A stretch of 7,076 nucleotides of DNA, taken from the NCBI GenBank assembly GCA_018434645.1, contig JAHDOX010000115.1, positions 1 to 7,076 on the forward strand, written 5' to 3'. Position numbers and translations under genes: made by a program. This stretch comes from Synergistales bacterium. Lineage in GTDB: Bacteria > Synergistota > Synergistia > Synergistales > Thermovirgaceae. The notes beneath the pieces were generated by a model. It was not told the DNA's origin. It was given only the letters and a program-made list of their open reading frames with translations, and made no database searches. Positions 1 to 6,341 of the stretch are shown piece after piece (positions within the stretch are counted from its first letter, which is position 1; the number at the start of each line of letters is the position of its first letter).

Positions 1-68
1 CGGGCCCTTGAGAAAAGTTCCCTGTGTCCCTTGTGAAAGCCGTCGAAGGCCCCTATTGCGGCAATCAT
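1..68 (-). CDS. ribF: RibF, riboflavin kinase/FMN adenylyltransferase, N-terminal fragment
   Basis: Only the first 22 codons lie in the window; the gene continues past the left edge. The visible peptide, MIAAIGAFDGFHKGHREL and onward, carries the nucleotidyltransferase signature at the start of FAD synthetases: the G-x-F-D-G stretch (residues 6-10) and the HxGH motif (12-15) that binds the ATP phosphates. In the family this N-terminal domain adenylates FMN to FAD, and a C-terminal kinase domain, not visible here, makes FMN from riboflavin in the cytoplasm. The ATG overlaps the truB stop as ATGA (65-68). A purine-rich GGAGAGGAGAAGGA stretch about 9 nt upstream, inside the end of truB, can serve as ribosome binding site. 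truB followed by ribF is a widespread order and supports the call. Integrity of the rest cannot be judged. Confidence 0.93.
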   Translation of the reverse strand, partial: MIAAIGAFDGFHKGHRELFSRA

Positions 69-997
69 GGGTACGCGTCCTTCTCCTCTCCGATATAGAT
101 GTTGGTTTCAGGTTTGAACCAGGTTTCTTCCTGCAATTTCAAACATTTCGCAAAGGACAGAACCCCACTGCCCGCAAGAACCACCGTACCGGAATCTTCA
201 CATATTCCCCAGTGCCGCCTCAAAAGCCGTCCGGGAGAGATGGCCTTCCCGCTTTTAAGCGTCTGTAGCATCTCTTCGGGCACCTCGTAACAGGGAAAGG
301 CCTCCGCCAGATCCTTCGGGCGTCTGAATGAACCGGCGGAATCTTTTCCCAAAGCGTCAAGTGAAAGCGCATCAGAAATGCGGAAGGGTCCAATAGCCGT
401 GCGTTTCAAAGCCGCAACCGTGGCATAGGTCTCAAGCATTCTGCCCATATCCCTCACAACGCTTCTCACGTAGGTCCCCTTGCTGCATGCGATTGTAAAC
501 TTTACCGTCCCATGCTTTTCATCGAATCCGTCAAGACCAATGGAAGAGACGTAAACAGGCCGTTCCGGCACTGAAAGAGCCTCTCCAGCCCTGGCCAACA
601 CGTGGGCTCTTTTGCCGCCTATCCTCACCGCCGATATCCTGGGAGGTTTCTGGCATATCCAACCCAAAAAGGAGAAAAGGCATCTTCTGACATCGCTTTC
701 TTTCACACTTAAGCCACCTACGGATTCGGCTGTTACCTTTCCTTCGCTGTCGAGAGTGTCCGTTTCAAAGCCGAGGGTGGCCGTCACTTCATAGGTTTTT
801 GGAAGGGCCATTACATATCTGGATGTACGTGTCATTCTGCCGAAAAGAAGGATCAACAGTCCTTCGGCCGTCGAATCCAGTGTTCCCGCATGTCCGACCT
901 TGATCTTTCGTCCCAGGGCCTTTTTCAGGGTATTTACACAGGAAGTGCTCCTGAGGCCCCTTGCCTTATCGACAAGAACAAAACCGCTTTCCATCAT
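65..997 (-). CDS. truB: TruB, tRNA pseudouridine-55 synthase
   Basis: Isomerises U55 in the T-loop of tRNAs to pseudouridine. At 310 aa it has the usual length. The catalytic motif is GHAGTLDSTAEG, with the nucleophile Asp41. Other family blocks are KTYEVTATLG followed by TDTLD (67-83, with the conserved Tyr69), QKPPRISAVRIGGKRAHVLAR (116-136), and CSKGTYVRSVVRDMG (171-185, with the conserved Arg178). The C-terminal 60 residues form a diverged PUA-like region. Two motifs drift from the norm: the N-terminal block reads DKARGLRSTS instead of the common DKPxGxTS, and the catalytic loop reads TLDSTAEG rather than TLDPxATG. All catalytic residues remain, so activity is expected. Start: two consecutive ATGs (997 and 994). 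GGAAG lies 4 nt before the first and 7 nt before the second, so the second is equally possible. The start overlaps the nrnA end by about 30 nt and the stop overlaps ribF as ATGA. Confidence 0.95.
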   Translation of the reverse strand: MMESGFVLVDKARGLRSTSCVNTLKKALGRKIKVGHAGTLDSTAEGLLILLFGRMTRTSRYVMALPKTYEVTATLGFETDTLDSEGKVTAESVGGLSVKESDVRRCLFSFLGWICQKPPRISAVRIGGKRAHVLARAGEALSVPERPVYVSSIGLDGFDEKHGTVKFTIACSKGTYVRSVVRDMGRMLETYATVAALKRTAIGPFRISDALSLDALGKDSAGSFRRPKDLAEAFPCYEVPEEMLQTLKSGKAISPGRLLRRHWGICEDSGTVVLAGSGVLSFAKCLKLQEETWFKPETNIYIGEEKDAYP

Positions 998-1964
998 TTT
1001 CTTCCAGTTCCCGTCTTACGGCATCCACCGCTTCTTTGACGTTTCCCGCGATCCTGCAACCGGCCGCCCGGATGTGGCCCCCGCCACCAAAGACGCGCGC
1101 AAGCTCTCTGGCATTGCAAGGGTCCTTGGTTCTGATACTCACCCGTACCAGGTCTGACTCTTCTTCAACAAGCAAAACTGCGATCCTGACGCCTTCGAGG
1201 GCAAGCAGTTCGTTTACGAGATGTTCCGTCTCATCTTTTTCGGCTCCCGTTTCCACGAAATCCGTTTTTTCTATGAAGGTAAAACAGGCTTTCCCTCCCG
1301 CGAGTGATTCGGCTCGCGAGAACGCCCTGCCCCACAAATGAAGCCCCTGTATGGAACGGTTTTCGTAAAGAAGGGAATAAAGCTCGTTAGGTCTTACGCC
1401 GCGGTCCACGAGCTCGGCTGCGATGCGCAACGTCCTGCCCGTGGTGCCTTCGAATCGGAAATGGCCGGCATCAGTAACCAGCGCAACGTAGAGCGCCTCC
1501 GCCTCCATGATGTCGGGCTCCCAGCGGGCATATTCGTAAAGGTTCCAAAGGGGTTCCGCCGTCGCGGGAGCTTCGGGGCAAACCAGATTCCAGTCTCCGA
1601 AGTGGTCGTTGTCGCCATGATGATCTATGTTTATTACCTTGGGAAGGCTATTCCCCCCGCCTTCCAGGGGAACCGTCCTATCGGCGGAACTCGTATCCAG
1701 AACGACCAAGACCGTGTCCGAACCGTATTCAGACAGCGGAAGGGAAGCCACCTGGCGGTATTGTTCCGTTCCATAGATGAACCTGTAGGTTTCCGGCAGC
1801 GGATCGGGTCCGTGCCATGTCCATTTTTTCCCGAGGATATCCGCCCGCCTTGCCATGGCGCCGCCACACCCTACGGCATCGCCGTCGGGTCGCTCATGAA
1901 TGAGGATCACCCAGTTTCGGGCGGCGCCAAGTTCCTCGCATATTTTTTCAGCGGAGCTCATCAT
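966..1964 (-). CDS. nrnA: NrnA-type DHH/DHHA1 phosphoesterase (oligoribonuclease / pAp phosphatase)
   Basis: Family members degrade 2-5 nt RNA fragments from the end and dephosphorylate 3'-phosphoadenosine 5'-phosphate with Mn2+. Counting from the ATG at 1964 (332 aa), the DHH domain shows HERPDGDAVGC (23-33), VVLDTSS with a metal-ligand Asp at 90, INIDHHG with the DHH triad at 114-116, and TDAGHFRFEGTT (164-175). The C-terminal DHHA1 domain has the substrate-binding GGGGHIRAAGC (293-303). All expected metal and substrate residues are present. Start: the frame extends to a GTG at 1988 without a Shine-Dalgarno. The ATGs at 1964 and 1961 follow AGAAGG (core 1970-1974) at 5 and 8 nt, so I prefer one of these. 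It overlaps rbfA by 14-17 nt and truB by about 30 nt. A DHH protein between rbfA and truB is common in Gram-positive-like clusters. Exact substrate preference cannot be read from sequence. Confidence 0.92.
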   Translation of the reverse strand: MMSSAEKICEELGAARNWVILIHERPDGDAVGCGGAMARRADILGKKWTWHGPDPLPETYRFIYGTEQYRQVASLPLSEYGSDTVLVVLDTSSADRTVPLEGGGNSLPKVINIDHHGDNDHFGDWNLVCPEAPATAEPLWNLYEYARWEPDIMEAEALYVALVTDAGHFRFEGTTGRTLRIAAELVDRGVRPNELYSLLYENRSIQGLHLWGRAFSRAESLAGGKACFTFIEKTDFVETGAEKDETEHLVNELLALEGVRIAVLLVEEESDLVRVSIRTKDPCNARELARVFGGGGHIRAAGCRIAGNVKEAVDAVRRELEENDGKRFCSCR

Positions 1965-2328
1965 CTTCGCCTTCTTGTGAATTTTCACCGTCTTTTTTAA
2001 GCGAATCCAAAACCGCCTCTATCTTTCGAGCTTCTTCCTCCACGTAATCCGGGATGAAATGAAGCTCCGGAACTTTCCTGAGGCGCATTTGCCTGCCTAT
2101 GGCGCCTCGAAGCAAACCTGAGGCTTTTTCAAGAGATTTCTGGACGGCTTCCCTGTTTTCCCGGGAAATAGTCGTGTAATAGACCTTGGCGTGGCCGAAG
2201 TCTTTTGAGCAGTCCACCTCGACCAGAACGGCCCTTTTGGCGTTTTCGTCCTTTATTTCGAACTGCAAAAGTTCCGAAAGCTCCCGCAGCAGCTCCTTGT
2301 TAACCCGCTCAATCCGGAAATGCGTCAT
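1948..2328 (-). CDS. rbfA: RbfA, 30S ribosome-binding factor
   Basis: A small KH-fold protein that binds the 30S subunit near 16S helix 1 during late maturation and cold adaptation. At 126 aa it matches the family. It opens with MTHFRIERVNKELLRELSEL, continues with a beta strand block VEVDCSKDFGHAKVYYTT (37-54), and has the family helix-strand block KASGLLRGAIGRQ, then LRKVPELHF (83-91) followed by a D at 94. The usual KDPR-I-G turn after the first helix is replaced by KDENAKRA (27-33), a diverged spot. The last 15 residues are acidic and probably disordered. The ATG at 2328 has GAGGT (2337-2341) 8 nt upstream, inside the preceding gene, which it overlaps by 20 nt. The 3' end overlaps nrnA. 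Position between infB and truB is classical for rbfA and supports the call. Confidence 0.94.
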   Translation of the reverse strand: MTHFRIERVNKELLRELSELLQFEIKDENAKRAVLVEVDCSKDFGHAKVYYTTISRENREAVQKSLEKASGLLRGAIGRQMRLRKVPELHFIPDYVEEEARKIEAVLDSLKKDGENSQEGEDDELR

Positions 2329-2641
2329 ATTTGTCTACCTCTCGTTGGACTGAGACTATAAAAAAATCCGATTCTTCCTCGCGCCGTCGCAAAAAAGATT
2401 CCGCCTCCTCGAGGCGCGAAAAAACACTGTCATAGGAACTGCCCAGAGTTCCCAAGGCGAGCTTCACATCAGTCCAGGAAGCGTCAGGCCCCAAATCGGC
2501 CACAGTTACGTTCCATTTTTTTCTCAGGCGCTCAACAAGCGACCTGACTACCTGTCTTCTGTCCTTGAGGCTGGAAGCCCCATGTATACGCAGATGCACC
2601 AGCATTATGCCCAAGAAAACATCGCACATCGACAGGGTCAT
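2309..2641 (-). CDS. ylxP: DUF503 family protein (YlxP-like), function unknown
   Basis: A 110-aa protein of the DUF503 family, found beside infB and rbfA in many Gram-positive and deep-branching bacteria. No biochemical role is firmly established to my knowledge. The core pattern is visible: a strand LVHLRIHGASSLKDRRQVV (14-32), where most members read L-x-i-P-x-s-x-SLK-x-kR, then a basic helix SLVERLRKKWNVTVADLG (34-51), then the conserved W (56) and a strand KLALGTLGSS (60-69), followed by a long charged helix. A ferredoxin-like RNA- or ribosome-associated fold is plausible by context only. The N-terminus is about ten residues longer than usual; internal ATGs at residues 5 and 13 lack a better Shine-Dalgarno. 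The first ATG overlaps the infB stop as ATGA and has AAGGA 10 nt upstream, so it is preferred. Confidence 0.85.
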   Translation of the reverse strand: MTLSMCDVFLGIMLVHLRIHGASSLKDRRQVVRSLVERLRKKWNVTVADLGPDASWTDVKLALGTLGSSYDSVFSRLEEAESFLRRREEESDFFIVSVQREVDKYDAFPD

Positions 2642-4599
2642 ACGTCCAGTGTCCTTTTCTCCTCCACTAGTTCATAGGCTTCAATAATGTCACCTTCGCG
2701 CACATCCTGGAAATTGGCGAGGTTTATCCCGCATTCATACCCGGCGGAGACTTCCCTTACGTCATCCTTGAAGCGTCTCAATGCCTCGAGGTTTCCGTCC
2801 CATACGACGACACCGTCTCTTATGAGCCTTACCTTGGCGTTGCGCCTTATCACGCCCTCCTGGACATAACAGCCGGCTATCTTACCCGCTCTGGGCACCT
2901 TGAAGACGGCACGAACTTCCGCCTGGCCTATGACCTTTTCCTTTATCGTCGGGGCGAGCATGCCTTCCAAAGCAGACCTGACATCATCGATAACATCATA
3001 GATGACCCTGTAAAGTCGAATCTGGACCCCTTCGGCCTCGGCCATCTTTTTGGCATTCGAGTCGGGCCTGACGTTGAATCCTATAATGATAGCCTCCGAC
3101 GCGGAAGCCAGCATGACATCCGATTCGGATATCCGCCCTACTCCTTCATGCACGAAATCTATCTGGACTTCATCGGTCTCCAGTTTTTTCAGCGAACTCT
3201 TGAGAGCTTCCAGAGACCCCTGGACATCGCATTTTATAACCACTTTCAGGGACGGCGTCTCGCCTTCCTGCATTTTCTCGTAGAGGTCCTCCAGGGTTAT
3301 ACGTCTTGCCGGAACCGCCTCGGCCTCTTTCTGTTTTTGCGTTTTCTCGTCGATGATCTGCCTGGCTTCCTTTTCGCTGGTTACGGTCCGGAAAAGCTCA
3401 CCGGGCTGGGGGACACCGTTGAAACCGAGTATTTCGACGGTCTTGCTGGGGCCCGCCTCGTCGACCTGTTTACCCTTGTCGTCGATCATTGCACGGATCC
3501 TTCCCCAGGCGCTGTCGGTAAGGATTATGTCGCCCCTCTTGATGGTCCCTTGCTGGACTATGACGGTGGCAACCGGCCCCTTGCCCTTGTCAAGCTCTGC
3601 TTCGATGACCACGCCTTCCGACTCGATGGTCGGATCGGCCTTCAACTCGCTCATGTCAGCCACGAGTAGGACCATCTCAAGAAGCTGGTCTATTCCCACT
3701 CCGGTTTTCGCCGAAATGTCCACGAATATGGTATCTCCGCCCCACTCTTCGGGGATCAGACCGTGATCTGCCAACTGCTGGCGCACTCTGTCGGGCCGGG
3801 CGTCTGGCTTGTCTATCTTGTTTACGGCTACCACTATAGGAACACCTGAGGCCTTGGCGTGGTTCAGGGCCTCCACCGTCTGGGGCATGACTCCGTCGTC
3901 GGCTGCAACCACAAGGATGACTATATCCGTTGCCTGGGCGCCCCTCGCCCGCATGGAGGTGAACGCTTCGTGACCGGGCGTATCGAGGAAGACTATCTCC
4001 CTGTTTTGATAAACCAGAGTGGAAGCCCCTATGTGCTGGGTAATACCTCCTGCTTCGCGCTCGGTCATTTTAGTTTTTCTGATATAGTCCAGAAGGGTCG
4101 TCTTGCCGTGGTCAACGTGACCCATGACTGTAATTATCGGTGCCCTGGATTCGAGTTTCTTGCCTTTGGGCGCCGCTCGTTTGACGGGTTCGGCTTTTCC
4201 CTCGGCCTTTTCTTCCACGATTACAAGATCTTTACCAAAAGCCCCCGACAGGACCTCGGCGATATCTTCCTCAAGCGGCGCCGTCGCGGGTACCATGTAC
4301 CCGGCGGAAACCAGGGCCTTTACCGCCTCGGCGGGACTGACTCCCAAGGCCTGGGCCGCCTCGGACACGGTAATCCCTTTTGGAATCGAAAGACGTTCCT
4401 TTATGGCCTCTTCAGTTTTTTCCTGCTCTCGGGCAGCACCGGTTTCTCCCAGGGCGGCCTCGACCAGTTGCGCCGTTTCCGAATCTATGGAGCTCATATG
4501 TGTTTTAACTTCGATGCCCAGGTCCTCCAGCATTTTCATAAGCTCCTTGTTGGACATGCCTACCATTTTCGCCAGTTCATACACTCGAATCTTGCTCAT
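2638..4599 (-). CDS. infB: InfB, translation initiation factor IF-2
   Basis: GTPase that places initiator fMet-tRNA on the 30S subunit and promotes 50S joining. All G motifs are intact: G1 GHVDHGKT (160-167), G2 GGITQHIGA (184-192), G3 DTPGH (206-210), G4 NKID (260-263), G5 SAK (296-298). Domains in order: a short N-terminal helical module (1-50, with VYELAKMVGMSNKEL), a lysine/glutamate linker, a second IF2-N module (about 75-125), the GTPase domain (153-320), domain II (325-410), domain III (435-545) and the fMet-tRNA-binding C-domain (555-645). At 653 aa it is compact, lacking the several-hundred-residue linkers of many actinobacterial or proteobacterial forms. The ATG at 4599 follows GGAGGGGG (4609-4616) by 9 nt, a strong ribosome binding site, and overlaps ylxQ by 23 nt. 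The TGA overlaps the next start. I found no convincing internal start that would give a shorter isoform. Confidence 0.98.
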   Translation of the reverse strand: MSKIRVYELAKMVGMSNKELMKMLEDLGIEVKTHMSSIDSETAQLVEAALGETGAAREQEKTEEAIKERLSIPKGITVSEAAQALGVSPAEAVKALVSAGYMVPATAPLEEDIAEVLSGAFGKDLVIVEEKAEGKAEPVKRAAPKGKKLESRAPIITVMGHVDHGKTTLLDYIRKTKMTEREAGGITQHIGASTLVYQNREIVFLDTPGHEAFTSMRARGAQATDIVILVVAADDGVMPQTVEALNHAKASGVPIVVAVNKIDKPDARPDRVRQQLADHGLIPEEWGGDTIFVDISAKTGVGIDQLLEMVLLVADMSELKADPTIESEGVVIEAELDKGKGPVATVIVQQGTIKRGDIILTDSAWGRIRAMIDDKGKQVDEAGPSKTVEILGFNGVPQPGELFRTVTSEKEARQIIDEKTQKQKEAEAVPARRITLEDLYEKMQEGETPSLKVVIKCDVQGSLEALKSSLKKLETDEVQIDFVHEGVGRISESDVMLASASEAIIIGFNVRPDSNAKKMAEAEGVQIRLYRVIYDVIDDVRSALEGMLAPTIKEKVIGQAEVRAVFKVPRAGKIAGCYVQEGVIRRNAKVRLIRDGVVVWDGNLEALRRFKDDVREVSAGYECGINLANFQDVREGDIIEAYELVEEKRTLDV

Positions 4600-4918
4600 T
4601 CATACCGACCCCCTCCGTCACGAGCGCCTCTATCTTTTCCGCCAATCCGTTTTGCTCTGGAATAGCCAGAATCTGCGTTCGTCCAAGACCAAGCTGGTTT
4701 GCTATCGAGTTTCTCGTGACGCCTTTCATAACGACGACCTTGCAACGTCCTCTTTCATGGTACCCGGCTATAGCCGACATAACGTTACGGGAATGGTCTT
4801 CCGTCAGCATGACCAGAAGCCGTTTTCCCCGTCTCAGTTCATTTTTAATCCTCGTCTGTCCCGAAACAAGGATATTCGCCTTATGGGCCATTCCGAGGAT
4901 TTCGAAAAGACGCCTCAA
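4577..4918 (-). CDS. ylxQ: YlxQ-like L7Ae/L30e/S12e/Gadd45-family RNA-binding protein
   Basis: A 113-aa single-domain protein of the L7Ae family. The B. subtilis homologues YbxF and YlxQ are reported to bind kink-turn RNAs; the cellular target of YlxQ is not settled. The sequence shows the usual opening FEILGMAHKANILVSGQTRI (5-24; family: LGLA-x-k-AgklvsG), the helix NELRRGKRLLVMLTEDHSRN (26-45), and a strand KVVVMKG (60-66) followed by TRNSIANQLGLGRTQILAI (68-86). The C-terminus adds about 15 residues beyond the fold, which overlap the infB start by 23 nt. Translation begins at a TTG (4918-4916) that overlaps the ylxR stop as TTGA. GGGGAGG (4926-4932) sits 7 nt upstream, and the next ATG would cut into the conserved LGMA motif, so TTG is the likely start. 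The family call is firm, the exact function is not. Confidence 0.9.
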   Translation of the reverse strand: MRRLFEILGMAHKANILVSGQTRIKNELRRGKRLLVMLTEDHSRNVMSAIAGYHERGRCKVVVMKGVTRNSIANQLGLGRTQILAIPEQNGLAEKIEALVTEGVGMNEQDSSV

Positions 4919-5235
4919 GACACAGCCTCCCCGCTTTCATTTCCCTTTTTTTCCGAGAGAAGTTTCTCCAGTTCGTCATAGATTTCGCGAGGCACCTTTA
5001 CTTTCAACGCCCTTGAGAGGGCGTCCCTTTTGCGGGCGGCCTGGAGACATTCGGGGTTTTTGCATAAATAGGCCCCTCTACCCGTAGCCTTGCCTCCGAG
5101 ATCTATGCGAAGGTCTCCTTCAGGCGTCCTGACTATCCTCAGAAGCTCCCTTTTCCCCTCTTCGTTTCTGCAGCCGACACAGGTACGCGGCCGCTTCCTT
5201 CTGAGTGTTCCACGATTCGTGCCCTTAGGGCTCAT
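4915..5235 (-). CDS. ylxR: YlxR/DUF448 family RNA-binding protein (RnpM-like)
   Basis: A basic 106-aa protein of the DUF448 family. The diagnostic blocks are RTCVGCR (17-23), KRELLRIVR (28-36) and GRGAYLC (52-58) followed by ECLQAARKRDALSRALKVKVP (62-82). B. subtilis YlxR, renamed RnpM, is reported to bind RNase P RNA and modulate RNase P; whether that holds here is inference. The N-terminal 18 residues are rich in Arg/Lys (RRKRPR), fitting RNA binding. Four cysteines (19, 22, 58, 63) are spaced CxxC and CxxxxC and could hold a metal, an idea based on spacing alone. The ATG at 5235 overlaps the nusA stop as ATGA. The only Shine-Dalgarno-like purines (GAGGAG, about 5250-5255) lie some 14 nt upstream, farther than usual, so translation probably depends on coupling to nusA. 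Confidence 0.92.
   Translation of the reverse strand: MSPKGTNRGTLRRKRPRTCVGCRNEEGKRELLRIVRTPEGDLRIDLGGKATGRGAYLCKNPECLQAARKRDALSRALKVKVPREIYDELEKLLSEKKGNESGEAVS
4926..4932 (-). promoter_or_regulatory. Strong Shine-Dalgarno that decides the TTG start of ylxQ
   Basis: GGGGAGG on the minus strand lies 7 nt before the TTG at 4918 and inside the last codons of ylxR. It is the best ribosome binding site near the ylxQ start and supports the non-AUG initiation codon. A strong site combined with a weak start codon may set expression relative to neighbours; that part is inference. Confidence 0.75.
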
Positions 5236-6341
5236 TCGGACTCGTCGCTCTCCTCGATTATTATGTCCTCAAAAAGATCCTGCAACGTTGGAAGACGTTC
5301 AGGCTCAAGGGCTTTTATGTCGATCTTCCATCCCGTCAATCTTACGGCCAACCTGACGTTTTGTCCGGCCTTCCCGATCGCCAGCGACAACTGATCAGGG
5401 CGGACATAAACCCGCACCGCCTTTTCCTGTTCCACCATGGGTTCCACCTTGGCCACGCGGGCCGGCGAAAGAGCATTGCGGATAAACTGCAGGGGATCGT
5501 TGCTCCACACTACTACGTCCACCCGCTCACCGTTCAGTTCCTTCGAGATCGACTTGATCCGCGCGCCGTTGTTTCCGATACAGGCTCCCACAGGGTCCAC
5601 ATTCGAGTCAAGGGTGCTGACGGCAACCTTTGCGCGCGCACCGGCTTCCCTTACTATGCCCCTGATCTCGACCGTGCCTTCCTGGATTTCCGGGATCTCA
5701 AGTTCCATAAGCTTCCTTAAAAGACCCGGGTGGCTTCGGGACACCACTATCCTCGGCCCCTTTGAAGTCTGCCTCACCTCCAGGAGGTAGAATTTGTACC
5801 TTTCGCCAAGCCTGTAAGACTCCCCGACGATACGTTCTTCCCTTGGCAAGATGGCTTCGGTCCTGTCGTTGAGCCTTACCAGGACATAATCATTCTCGGA
5901 TTTAAAAATTATTCCATTGACCATGTCCCCGAGCTTGTCTGAAAATTCCTCGTAGATTATCTGGCGTTCGGCATCCTTGAGTCTTTGTATGATAACCTGT
6001 CGCGCCGTCTGGGCGGCTATCCTGCCGAAATTCTTGGGAGCGACCTCTATCCTGATGATATCGCCGATGGTCACGTCGGGAAATCCCGCGTTAGCCGCCT
6101 CTTCGACTGTCATTTCCTTGTCCGGGTCCTCCACCTCTTCCACGATGCGGCGCACCTCACAGATGGTCATCTCGCCGTTGTCCAGGTCCAGATGTATTTC
6201 CACATCCTGGTCCCCGCCCTTGTACTTTCGGTAGGCCGACACCATGGCGGCCTCCAGGCCCGACGATATTATCTCCAGAGGCAGCTTTCTCTCCTGGGTT
6301 ATCTGTCGTAAAGCGCGAACGAAATCACGCCCTAATTGCAT
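5232..6341 (-). CDS. nusA: NusA, transcription elongation/termination factor
   Basis: Binds RNA polymerase and nascent RNA to control pausing, intrinsic termination and antitermination. The 369 residues show, in order, the RNAP-binding N-terminal domain (1-130, with KNFGRIAAQTARQVI at 103-117), an S1 domain (about 137-201, NDYVLVRLNDRTEAILPREE and ending RIVVSRSHPG), KH1 (about 225-290) and KH2 (about 305-345, with SLAIGKAGQNVRLAVRLTGW). An acidic tail (IIIEESDESE) follows, and there are no C-terminal repeats of the proteobacterial kind, as in B. subtilis NusA. One deviation is in KH1: the loop reads GACIGNNGARI, where most NusA proteins have Arg or Lys in the GxxG (GMRG, GPKG); here it is GNNG. 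The ATG overlaps the rimP TAA by one base (TAATG), with GGGAGG (6350-6355) 8 nt upstream. The stop overlaps ylxR as ATGA. Confidence 0.98.
   Translation of the reverse strand: MQLGRDFVRALRQITQERKLPLEIISSGLEAAMVSAYRKYKGGDQDVEIHLDLDNGEMTICEVRRIVEEVEDPDKEMTVEEAANAGFPDVTIGDIIRIEVAPKNFGRIAAQTARQVIIQRLKDAERQIIYEEFSDKLGDMVNGIIFKSENDYVLVRLNDRTEAILPREERIVGESYRLGERYKFYLLEVRQTSKGPRIVVSRSHPGLLRKLMELEIPEIQEGTVEIRGIVREAGARAKVAVSTLDSNVDPVGACIGNNGARIKSISKELNGERVDVVVWSNDPLQFIRNALSPARVAKVEPMVEQEKAVRVYVRPDQLSLAIGKAGQNVRLAVRLTGWKIDIKALEPERLPTLQDLFEDIIIEESDESE

Noticed and set aside
1338..2000. 220-codon plus-strand open frame opposite nrnA
   Set aside because: Antisense shadow of a gene with all DHH/DHHA1 motifs; low-complexity, motif-free translation.
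4287..4303. Perfect 7-bp palindrome with 3-nt loop (CGGGTAC-CAT-GTACCCG)
   Set aside because: Inside the infB linker coding region, no U-tract on either strand, and short enough to arise by chance in moderately GC-rich coding DNA.
3859..4981. Long plus-strand open frames opposite infB and ylxQ (268 and 285 codons)
   Set aside because: They lie wholly antisense to genes with clear family motifs, have no recognisable domains or convincing ribosome binding sites, and follow from the codon bias of the real strand.
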